This document shows, one piece after another, positions 1-5,053 of a DNA stretch of 6,340 nucleotides. Source of the stretch: Alphaproteobacteria bacterium (GTDB lineage: Bacteria; Pseudomonadota; Alphaproteobacteria; Rhizobiales; Xanthobacteraceae). The stretch's first letter is position 1, and each line of letters begins with the position of its first letter. The notes beneath the pieces are model-generated. The model made no database searches, was not told the DNA's origin, and saw only the letters and a list, made by a program, of their open reading frames with translations. Position numbers and translations under genes: made by a program. Location: NCBI GenBank assembly GCA_005884465.1, contig VAZH01000328.1, positions 1 to 6,340 of the forward strand, read 5' to 3'.

Positions 1-1299
1 CAAAACGTCGCGTGTGTTGTAGAAATGCACGATCTGCTTCAGGCTCGTGAAATATCCGTTATGTCCGTAGGCCTTCACAAAGGCCGGATAGGGCCGCTTG
101 TCCACATTGCGCAGAGTCGGCACCTGAACTCGCGCCTGGTTATCTGGCGCCAGCTTCAGCCATCGCGCATCCACCGCGGAGGGCTGGCTGAGCAGATGCC
201 CTCGAATGAGAAAAGTGCCGACGCCGCCGTCGACGAATGACCGCCCTTGCGGATTGGCGACATAGCCCAATGCGTCGGGCCGATTTTCCGCATAGTAAGG
301 GAGCCTCGGATTGGCGGGAGTTCCGATGTTGCTGGCGGTGAAGTCCGTGAACAGCGGGTCCTCCCCGGGCCCGCCGTCACGGTGACAGGTGTTGCATTGC
401 GCCCTGCCGCGGAACAGATCGTATCCCTGTTGCTCCTGCGAAGTGAACTGCGTTTTTTTCGCGAGCACCGCGTCGTACTTCGAGGTAAACGACGTCACCT
501 CGGCGGAGGCCTCATAGCCGGCGATGGATTGCGCCATCTGATCGAAAGTGGTGCCAGCCCGGCCGCGATCGATAGGGCCAAGGTGAACCGGCAACGGCTC
601 GCCGGCGGTCGGCGGCCCGGGCCGGTCGCAGACCTGCTCCACATCGCCCGGCCACCCGATCGCGAAGGCCTGTGGTCCCCACACGCTTTCGAACAGGGCG
701 CGATAGGGCCGCTGCGAGGCGCGATAGACCGCGCAGGCGATGTCGGGGAGGCCCATTTCCACCGGGTTGGTCGGCGGACCTTCCGCCTGCTCGGCGGCCG
801 GATTGCCCAACCGGCGTCCTGTCGCACGCATGTCCCAGAAATTGCCGCCGACCAGGTCACCCTGCCCGGGATTATAATGCAACACCGGCGAGAGCGGCGC
901 GTAGGCGTGCGATTGCGGCTTGCGATCGCTGAACCGCGTCCGCACCGAGCCGGGATAGGAGCCCGTAGTCCGGTTCAACTCCGACACCGGACCGGTAAAG
1001 CCGGTCTCGGGCATGTGGCAGAAGGCGCAAGCCTCGTTGCGGTGAACCGAGAGCTGCTTGTCGTACAGCATCAACTTGCCGAGCAACTCGATTTGCTGAA
1101 TCTGATTATCCGGCGGCGCTGCAAGCCGCTCGGCGGTTTGCGCTTCAATGCGGTCGATCTCGGCCTCGACCTGCGCAATCTCCCGCAGCGCCTGAGGCGA
1201 GAGCGCTGGGCTGGTCTCCTCCGCATCCGGCGCACCCGCGCCCAGCATGGAGACGAAGATGGCCGCTGCGATCGCCAAAAGCGTGCGCTGTGTCTTCAC
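1..1299 (-). CDS. Di-heme cytochrome c peroxidase / MauG-family protein, exported (C-terminus beyond left edge)
   Basis: I translated the minus strand by hand: 433 codons stay open from a GTG at 1299-1297 to the window edge, so the C-terminus is missing. Residues 1-26 form a signal peptide (basic start, Leu/Ala/Ile core, Ala-rich end), giving a periplasmic product. Two c-type heme motifs are present: CAFCH at residues 91-95 (nt 1015-1029) and CNTCH at 302-306 (nt 382-396). Between them lie FWDMRA and NPVEMG, typical of the bacterial CCP/MauG superfamily. Near the edge come VPTLRNV and HNGYFTSL followed by HFYN, the usual C-terminal signature. Family members reduce H2O2 or use high-valent iron to oxidise a protein or small substrate; which applies here cannot be told. 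The GTG start is supported by GAGGA six bases upstream and an in-frame TGA that overlaps it. The gene is divergent from the GST gene. The 402-aa open frame on the other strand (247-1455) is its shadow. Confidence 0.93.
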   Translation of the reverse strand, partial: MKTQRTLLAIAAAIFVSMLGAGAPDAEETSPALSPQALREIAQVEAEIDRIEAQTAERLAAPPDNQIQQIELLGKLMLYDKQLSVHRNEACAFCHMPETGFTGPVSELNRTTGSYPGSVRTRFSDRKPQSHAYAPLSPVLHYNPGQGDLVGGNFWDMRATGRRLGNPAAEQAEGPPTNPVEMGLPDIACAVYRASQRPYRALFESVWGPQAFAIGWPGDVEQVCDRPGPPTAGEPLPVHLGPIDRGRAGTTFDQMAQSIAGYEASAEVTSFTSKYDAVLAKKTQFTSQEQQGYDLFRGRAQCNTCHRDGGPGEDPLFTDFTASNIGTPANPRLPYYAENRPDALGYVANPQGRSFVDGGVGTFLIRGHLLSQPSAVDARWLKLAPDNQARVQVPTLRNVDKRPYPAFVKAYGHNGYFTSLKQIVHFYNTRDVL

Positions 1300-1305
1300 T
1301 TCGAG

Positions 1306-1310
1306 TCCTC
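1306..1310 (-). promoter_or_regulatory. Ribosome binding site fixing the GTG start of the peroxidase gene
   Basis: On the minus strand GAGGA lies six bases before the GTG at 1299-1297. An in-frame TGA (1311-1309) sits four codons upstream and overlaps the site, so no longer start is possible. The next in-frame ATG is codon 18, inside the signal peptide, and would destroy it. Confidence 0.75.
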
Positions 1311-1387
1311 AGCAAGCCAGCGCCAGAGGGCGCGGGCATCACATAGGACGGTGATCCGATCGCTGGAAGAGCGCGGATCCCGGCGCG

Positions 1388-1417
1388 ATACTAAATTCCA
1401 TTTTATGATTTCCTCAA
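1388..1417 (-). promoter_or_regulatory. Candidate sigma-70 type promoter for the peroxidase gene
   Basis: On the minus strand TTGAGG (1417-1412; 4/6 to TTGACA) is followed after 18 bases by TAGTAT (1393-1388; 4/6 to TATAAT). It lies in the most AT-rich patch of the intergenic region and would give a leader of about 80 nt. This is a consensus match by eye only; alphaproteobacterial promoters are degenerate. Confidence 0.3.
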
Positions 1418-1688
1418 ATCGGCATCGGTTCCGCCATCCTCGCCACCACACATGATCACCGCCGAGTGTTGCTTGGCGATCGGATTTAAAGCCGTAAAGG
1501 GCGGTTGCGTTTCACCAATGCGTTCTTGACTCTCGCCTGTTTTACACCAAAATGCCTGCGTCGGGCTCGATCGCAGTCGCCCGGTACCCAAGGCATATCG
1601 CCCAAGCACTGCACTTCGCCCGCTCGCCGGGCCAAGGGCTTTGGCGGAATGTCAAATTTCCATAAGGCCTGAGTTCGGCAGCGGCATT

Positions 1689-1692
1689 GGAG
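1689..1692 (+). promoter_or_regulatory. Ribosome binding site selecting ATG 1699 for the GST gene
   Basis: GGAG sits six bases before ATG 1699. The alternative TTG at 1687 lies on top of this site and has no comparable sequence before it, so the shorter start is preferred. Confidence 0.6.
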
Positions 1693-1698
1693 CGTCCA

Positions 1699-2391
1699 AT
1701 GTCAAATGTCACTCTGTTTGGTTTTCCGCGCAGCACGTTCGTCAGCGTGGTTGGGCTTATTCTGACCGCGAAAGGCGTCCCGTACACCTTCCACGATACT
1801 GAAGACGAGATGTACCTACCGATCCATCTGCAGCGGCATCCGTTCGGGCGTGTGCCGGTGCTGCAGCATGACGATTTCATGCTGTATGAAACCAGCGCCA
1901 TCGCAGCTTACGTGGACGAAGTGCTTCCCGGACCGAAGTTCACGCCAGTCGATCCGCGCCAGCGCGCGCGCATGAATCAATGGATGTGCAACCTCAACTC
2001 CTACTTCTATCCGGAGATGATCTACCACGTCTCGCACGAGCGGATGGTCTATCCCGAGCTTGGAATTCCGGGCAACGACCTGATCGTTCAGCGTGCGATG
2101 CCGAAGGTGATACAGGCGCTGGAGGTGATGGAGAAGGAACTGTCGGATGGCCGGCCATTCATTGTCGGCGATTCCCTGACCATGGCGGACTTCTTCCTGT
2201 TGCCGACGCTATTTGGGTTTTCCCTGACGCCGGAAGGCAAGCAGCTGCTGCCGAAATTCCCCGCCGTTCAGGCGTGGGCTGACCGGATGGCTGCGCTGCC
2301 TGGCGTGATCCGCTTCAGAGCATCGCTGCCGCCCCGTGCGCCGATCCCTCACGCCCGCGAATGGGTGCACCACCATCGGCCGGCGGCGTGA
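1699..2391 (+). CDS. Glutathione S-transferase family protein
   Basis: The 230-aa product has the length and two-domain layout of bacterial cytosolic GSTs. Residues 4-75 form the thioredoxin-like domain: beta strand VTLFGF, a conserved PRST turn at 10-13 where the catalytic Ser/Tyr/Cys usually lies, HPFGRVPVL at 47-55 with the cis-proline at 53, and ETSAI at 64-68, the glutathione gamma-glutamyl binding motif. The C-terminal helical domain contains SLTMADFF at 159-166, the N-capping box typical of GSTs. GSTs conjugate glutathione to electrophiles or reduce peroxides; the substrate here is unknown. ATG 1699 is chosen because GGAG at 1689-1692 lies six bases upstream. A TTG at 1687 would add four residues but overlaps that site. 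The gene diverges from the peroxidase gene; the next gene on this strand starts 93 bp after its stop. Confidence 0.9.
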   Translation: MSNVTLFGFPRSTFVSVVGLILTAKGVPYTFHDTEDEMYLPIHLQRHPFGRVPVLQHDDFMLYETSAIAAYVDEVLPGPKFTPVDPRQRARMNQWMCNLNSYFYPEMIYHVSHERMVYPELGIPGNDLIVQRAMPKVIQALEVMEKELSDGRPFIVGDSLTMADFFLLPTLFGFSLTPEGKQLLPKFPAVQAWADRMAALPGVIRFRASLPPRAPIPHAREWVHHHRPAA

Positions 2392-2402
2392 TTTTCACGC
2401 CG
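2384..2402 (+). terminator. Perfect 8-bp stem-loop overlapping the GST stop codon
   Basis: CGGCGTGA (2384-2391), a TTT loop, and TCACGCCG (2395-2402) make a perfect 8-bp stem. The TGA stop lies in the left arm. No T tract follows, so this is not a textbook intrinsic terminator. It could be a weak terminator or protect the 3' end of the message. Confidence 0.4.
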
Positions 2403-2415
2403 GCGTAATTGCGTG

Positions 2416-2453
2416 CGGGGAAATGCAGGCTCCCCGTGAGACGGTCGAACCGT
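2416..2453 (+). other. Two adjacent small stem-loops in the leader of the concanavalin-like gene
   Basis: CGGGGA (2416-2421) pairs with TCCCCG (2431-2436) across a 9-nt loop, and ACGGT (2441-2445) pairs with ACCGT (2449-2453) across CGA. Both lie between the GST stop and the next ribosome binding site. Short GC stems are common by chance in DNA of this composition, so a regulatory role is only a possibility. Confidence 0.25.
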
Positions 2454-2484
2454 TCAAGGCCCTGCCCTCCCGAGGAGATCGGCC

Positions 2485-3174
2485 ATGGACGCAATGAAGC
2501 GCCTCGACTTCCCATCGATCAAACGCATCCTCGCCGCGACCGTTCTCGCATGCGCCTTGGCGTGCGCCGCATCGGCCGGCCTTGCCGAAACAGGAGCCAT
2601 CATGATTGCCATCGACAAGATGACGCCGGGAGCGGCGCCCACCGACTTCGAATTTGCCCGCACCGGCAAAGGCGGACCGGCGCAATGGACAGTAACATCA
2701 GACACATCGGCGGCCGCTGGCCTCGCCATCGAGCAGACCAGCGCGGATCGCACCGACTACCGGTTTCCGCTCGCGATCTACCAACCGCTATTGGCCAACA
2801 ACGTGGACGTTACGGTTCGATTCAAGGCGGTTGCCGGGAAAGTCGATCAAGCCGGCGGCATCGCCGTCCGGCTCAGCGATCCCGACAACTACTACGTCGT
2901 GCGCGCCAATGCGCTCGAGGACAACGTCCGTTTCTATCATGTGGTCAAAGGCCAACGATCGCAGATCGAAGGTGCCAACACCAAGGTGACGGCGAATGAG
3001 TGGCACCAGCTCGGCTTGCGGGCGCAAGGTCCACGGTTCACGATCACCTTTGACGGCAAGCAACTGTTCACCGCCACCGACCGGACCATCGCGAGCGCCG
3101 GCAAGGTCGCGCTTTGGACCAAGGCCGACAGTGTAACGCGCTTCGATAGCATCGAAATCCGGACGCTGCCATGA
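2485..3174 (+). CDS. Exported concanavalin-like (LamG/DUF1080-like) fold protein
   Basis: The 229-aa product starts with a signal peptide: basic residues at 5-14, then a hydrophobic Ala/Leu stretch at 15-34, with cleavage likely after Ala31 or Ala34. VLAC (20-23) and ALAC (24-27) are weak lipobox matches, so a lipoprotein cannot be excluded. The rest is beta-rich and matches the concanavalin-like jelly roll seen in LamG and DUF1080 proteins: NYYVVR at 135-140, WHQL at 173-176, FDGK at 189-192, and GKVALWTKAD at 206-215, followed by the closing strand. Such domains often bind or act on carbohydrates. I see no assignable catalytic residues, so function is unknown. GAGGAG at 2472-2477, seven bases upstream, supports ATG 2485. 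The gene converges with the TPR gene. Confidence 0.82.
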   Translation: MDAMKRLDFPSIKRILAATVLACALACAASAGLAETGAIMIAIDKMTPGAAPTDFEFARTGKGGPAQWTVTSDTSAAAGLAIEQTSADRTDYRFPLAIYQPLLANNVDVTVRFKAVAGKVDQAGGIAVRLSDPDNYYVVRANALEDNVRFYHVVKGQRSQIEGANTKVTANEWHQLGLRAQGPRFTITFDGKQLFTATDRTIASAGKVALWTKADSVTRFDSIEIRTLP

Positions 3175-3192
3175 CGACAGGCTGGAACGATT

Positions 3193-3221
3193 GCGGGCGC
3201 TCCCCAAGGAGGCGCGCCCGC
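3193..3221. terminator. GC-rich hairpin between convergent genes, possible bidirectional terminator
   Basis: GCGGGCGC (3193-3200) pairs with GCGCCCGC (3214-3221). Inside, TCC and GGA can extend the stem around a CCAA loop, leaving GGC bulged. It lies in the 62-bp gap between two genes that end facing each other, a typical place for a shared terminator. No T tract is seen on either strand, so the call is tentative. Confidence 0.4.
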
Positions 3222-3236
3222 GTCGCATCGCGTAGG

Positions 3237-3833
3237 CTAGTAAACGAGACCAGTGCCGGGTGCTTTTTCGAGCGCAGCGGCCAGTGACCGGTACTCCTCA
3301 CAGCCGGTGCCGCAAATCGCAGCGATCCGGCTCAGGTGATATTGCGCCTGATCGCGATTGCCCTGCTCGATCTGCCACAGGCCGTAGTACTGCCAGGTCA
3401 GTACATGGTTGGGGTCGGCCTTCAGGGCGCGCTCGTACCAGACTTGCGAGAGCTTGTAGTCGCCGAGCTTGCGATAGGAATAACCGATCAGGTTGGCCAC
3501 GTTGGCGCTGTCGTCATGGCCGAGCGCCTTCAGCTGCTCGATGGCAGCCGCATAATCGTTGCGGTCATAGATCGTCGCATAGGCTGCGCGATATCCTTGC
3601 GCAAATACAGGATCGTCGATGCTGGATTGCTTGCTGCTCTTCTTCTTGGCCTTGTGGGTGGTGGTGGACTTGGTGTTCGACGGCGGTGGGGGAGAAGAGG
3701 AAGACATAGGATCTCCACCGCCACCCCCGCCGCCACCTCCTCCCGCGGCAAAGGCCGGAACGACCGGAGGCGCCGCGATCAGCACCATCGAAAAAATTGC
3801 CAGCGTCACCAAGCTGGTCACTGCTCTGATCAT
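3237..3833 (-). CDS. Exported TPR protein with polyglycine tract
   Basis: The 198-aa product has a signal peptide (1-30, likely cleaved at AFA-A or just after). A low-complexity linker follows: ten glycines at 31-40, four serines at 44-47, four prolines at 48-51, then a Ser/Thr/Lys-rich stretch to about 71. Residues 76-170 hold about three tetratricopeptide-type helix pairs; the clearest is the unit with WYERALKADPNH at 132-143, preceded by NLIGYSYRKLGDY at 114-126. TPR domains bind other proteins, so a periplasmic or envelope scaffold role is inferred. Cys174 and Cys178 (CGTGC) could form a disulfide or bind a metal. AGGAGG (3844-3839 on the minus strand), five bases before the ATG, supports the start. 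It is divergent from the dioxygenase gene and converges with the concanavalin-like gene. A polyproline open frame on the other strand is the shadow of the glycine tract. Confidence 0.88.
   Translation of the reverse strand: MIRAVTSLVTLAIFSMVLIAAPPVVPAFAAGGGGGGGGGGDPMSSSSPPPPSNTKSTTTHKAKKKSSKQSSIDDPVFAQGYRAAYATIYDRNDYAAAIEQLKALGHDDSANVANLIGYSYRKLGDYKLSQVWYERALKADPNHVLTWQYYGLWQIEQGNRDQAQYHLSRIAAICGTGCEEYRSLAAALEKAPGTGLVY
3714..3743 (-). repeat. Polyglycine-coding tract (10 Gly)
   Basis: Ten consecutive glycine codons (GGA, GGT, GGC and GGG mixed) directly follow the predicted signal peptide of the TPR protein. Mixed codons suggest the protein sequence is maintained, rather than this being a recently expanded trinucleotide repeat. 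Confidence 0.9.
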
Positions 3834-3946
3834 GTGTGCCTCCTGTTTTCCCTGTGTTGGCGATCACTCCAGCCGCTCCTTGTAAACCCCGCTTTGCTCA
3901 AAACATTCCCGAGGAAATTTCGTTGCGGGAGAATGCGCGGTTCGAC

Positions 3947-3988
3947 GCAGCTGCTGGAGCCAATCAGGCAGCTGCTGGAGCCAATCAG
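3947..3988. repeat. Perfect 21-bp tandem duplication with palindromic core
   Basis: The 21-bp unit starting GCAGCTGCTGG and ending CCAATCAG occurs twice without a mismatch (3947-3967 and 3968-3988). Each copy begins with the 8-bp palindrome GCAGCTGC, so the palindromes lie 21 bp apart, about two helical turns. It sits between the divergent TPR and dioxygenase starts, 114 bp from each. It could be a tandem operator, or simply a slippage duplication. The frames that cross it do not look coding. Another short palindrome, GAAATTTC, lies at 3914-3921. Confidence 0.85.
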
Positions 3989-4040
3989 AGAGCAGAAAAT
4001 GGGAGAGCTGTCAGCGTTAGACCGCGTCCGGCTCGTGTCG

Positions 4041-4069
4041 TTGCCGGGCGGGGCGTTTTGCCATAGACT
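4041..4069 (+). promoter_or_regulatory. Candidate sigma-70 type promoter for the TfdA/TauD-like gene
   Basis: TTGCCG (4041-4046; 4/6 to TTGACA) is followed after exactly 17 bases by TAGACT (4064-4069; 4/6 to TATAAT). Transcription would start near 4076, giving a leader of about 26 nt that holds the ribosome binding site. Spacing and position fit well; the match is by eye. Confidence 0.4.
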
Positions 4070-4087
4070 TGCGCGACAAAAAATCAT

Positions 4088-4093
4088 GGAGGA
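4088..4093 (+). promoter_or_regulatory. Ribosome binding site selecting ATG 4102 for the dioxygenase
   Basis: GGAGGA lies eight bases before ATG 4102. The frame also opens from a TTG at 4069, but that would put this strong site inside the coding region, and the extra eleven residues do not resemble the family's N-terminus. Confidence 0.7.
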
Positions 4094-4101
4094 CTTGCCG
4101 A

Positions 4102-4989
4102 ATGGACGTCGCGCCGTTGGGTCCCGGATTCGCCGCCGAACTGCGCGGTGTCACGCTTGCCGATGTCGCCTCGGACGATGCAATATATGCGGCGGCGCGC
4201 GCGGCTTTCGAGGAACATTCCGTTCTGGTGTTTCGCGGCCAAGAGGTGATCGACGAGCTTCAACTCGCCTTTTCGCGCCGCTTCGGCCCGCCGGAAGTGA
4301 CCAAGGTCGGATCGCAGGGCACGGGTACCCATTTCGTGATCCTGAACACCATCGGCCCTGACGGAAAGGTGGTCCCGCCTGATCACCGCATCGCCTTGCG
4401 CAATAAGGCAAACCAGCTCTGGCATACCGACTCCTCGTTCAAGCGCGTGCCGGCGCTCACCTCGATCCTTTCGGCGCGAATCATCCCGGCGCGCGGCGGC
4501 GAGACCGAATTCGTCTCAACCCGGCTGGCCTTCGAGCGGCTCGATGCGAGCTTGCGCGAGAAGCTCGAGAATTCCTTTGCCTGGCACGACTACGCGCATT
4601 CGCGCAGCCAGATCACGGCGGACCTCGCGAGCCCGGAGGAGCGCGCGGCGTTGCCGCCGCAATGCTGGCGCATGGTGTGGAAGAATCCCGCGCACGGCCG
4701 CGGCGCGATCTATCTGGCCTCGCACGCCTACGCTGTCGAGGGCATGGAGCCGGCAGCGGGCAAGAAGCTGATTGACGAAATGATGGCGGCCGCGACCGCC
4801 CCGGGGACGAGCTACCTGCACCAATGGCGCAGCGGCGATGTCGTGATGTGGGACAACCGCGCGACCATGCATCGCGGCCGGCCATGGCCGGCGCATGAGG
4901 CGCGCCTGATGGTCCGCACGACCATCTCGGCGACCGAGGCGGACGGCGTTGACAGCATGCGCCTGCCGTCATCGCAGGCGGCGGAATAG
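4102..4989 (+). CDS. TfdA/TauD-family Fe(II)/2-oxoglutarate-dependent dioxygenase
   Basis: The 295-aa product is close in length to TfdA (about 287 aa) and TauD, cytosolic enzymes that couple oxidation of an acidic substrate to decarboxylation of 2-oxoglutarate. The iron ligands are visible: H108 and D110 in LWHTDSSF, and distal H257 in NRATMHRG. T135 in GGETEF and R268 match the 2-oxoglutarate contacts, R268 being eleven residues after the distal His as in both families. R272 matches the position used for the substrate's anionic group. VLVFRGQ, FGPPE, ANQLWH and GDVVMWDNR look more like TfdA (2,4-D dioxygenase) than taurine dioxygenase. TfdA-alpha homologues occur in Bradyrhizobium, including strains that do not grow on 2,4-D, so the substrate is uncertain. 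No tfd catabolic, regulatory or sulfonate transport gene lies nearby. It diverges from the TPR gene and converges with the caspase-like gene. Confidence 0.9.
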   Translation: MDVAPLGPGFAAELRGVTLADVASDDAIYAAARAAFEEHSVLVFRGQEVIDELQLAFSRRFGPPEVTKVGSQGTGTHFVILNTIGPDGKVVPPDHRIALRNKANQLWHTDSSFKRVPALTSILSARIIPARGGETEFVSTRLAFERLDASLREKLENSFAWHDYAHSRSQITADLASPEERAALPPQCWRMVWKNPAHGRGAIYLASHAYAVEGMEPAAGKKLIDEMMAAATAPGTSYLHQWRSGDVVMWDNRATMHRGRPWPAHEARLMVRTTISATEADGVDSMRLPSSQAAE

Positions 4990-4994
4990 CCTGC
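4960..4994 (+). other. Two mutually exclusive hairpins at the dioxygenase 3' end
   Basis: CGCCTGC (4960-4966) pairs with GCAGGCG (4974-4980). The same middle arm, GCAGGC (4974-4979), can instead pair with GCCTGC (4989-4994). The stop codon TAG (4987-4989) lies at the edge of the second hairpin. Also GGCGGA (4980-4985) could pair with TCCGCC (5006-5011). No T tract is present. A weak terminator or 3' end structure is possible; chance in GC-rich coding sequence is also possible. Confidence 0.3.
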
Positions 4995-5053
4995 CGATCC
5001 TTTGGTCCGCCAGCGCCGACAAGCTGACACGACCGGGCAAGAAGCGAGCGTGG
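4990..5053. other. 64-bp gap between convergent dioxygenase and caspase-like genes
   Basis: It is short, and no gene or T-tailed terminator is seen on either strand. TCCGCC at 5006-5011 could pair with GGCGGA at 4980-4985 inside the end of the dioxygenase gene. Confidence 0.5.

Larger units (their letters stand above)
1300..1698. other. 399-bp divergent intergenic region between peroxidase and GST genes
   Basis: I see no convincing gene here. The open frames that cross it lack good ribosome binding sites and resemble no known protein. It should hold promoters for both flanking genes. One minus-strand candidate is listed separately. For the GST side no good promoter was found: TTGACT at 1526-1531 has no matching -10 element at 16-18 bases. 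A short inverted repeat, GCCAA (1631-1635) and TTGGC (1641-1645), occurs 58 bp before the GST start. No clear FNR-type (TTGAT-N4-ATCAA) site was seen, although peroxidases of this family are often oxygen regulated. Confidence 0.6.

Noticed and set aside
247..1455. A 402-codon open frame on the plus strand, the longest single complete frame in the left part.
   Set aside because: It is antisense to the peroxidase gene, is Arg/Gly/His rich with no recognisable domain, and the opposite strand carries two heme motifs and a signal peptide. It is a shadow frame in GC-rich DNA.
1526..1554. TTGACT as a -35 element for the GST gene.
   Set aside because: No sequence resembling a -10 element lies 16-18 bases downstream.
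1403..1609. A 68-codon minus-strand open frame in the peroxidase/GST intergenic region.
   Set aside because: No good ribosome binding site or recognisable sequence was seen, and it covers the region where the promoters should be.
3830..4087. An 85-codon minus-strand frame and a 76-codon plus-strand frame (3836-4066) across the 21-bp repeat.
   Set aside because: Both are low in recognisable structure; the repeat gives each a duplicated heptapeptide only because 21 is divisible by three. The plus-strand frame covers most of the likely dioxygenase promoter.
4069..4101. TTG 4069 as the dioxygenase start.
   Set aside because: It would place a strong ribosome binding site within the gene; ATG 4102 fits both the site and the family's N-terminus better.
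3336..4361. A 341-codon plus-strand open frame spanning the TPR gene, the intergenic region and the start of the dioxygenase.
   Set aside because: It runs antisense to the TPR gene and out of frame with the dioxygenase, both of which have clear family motifs and ribosome binding sites.
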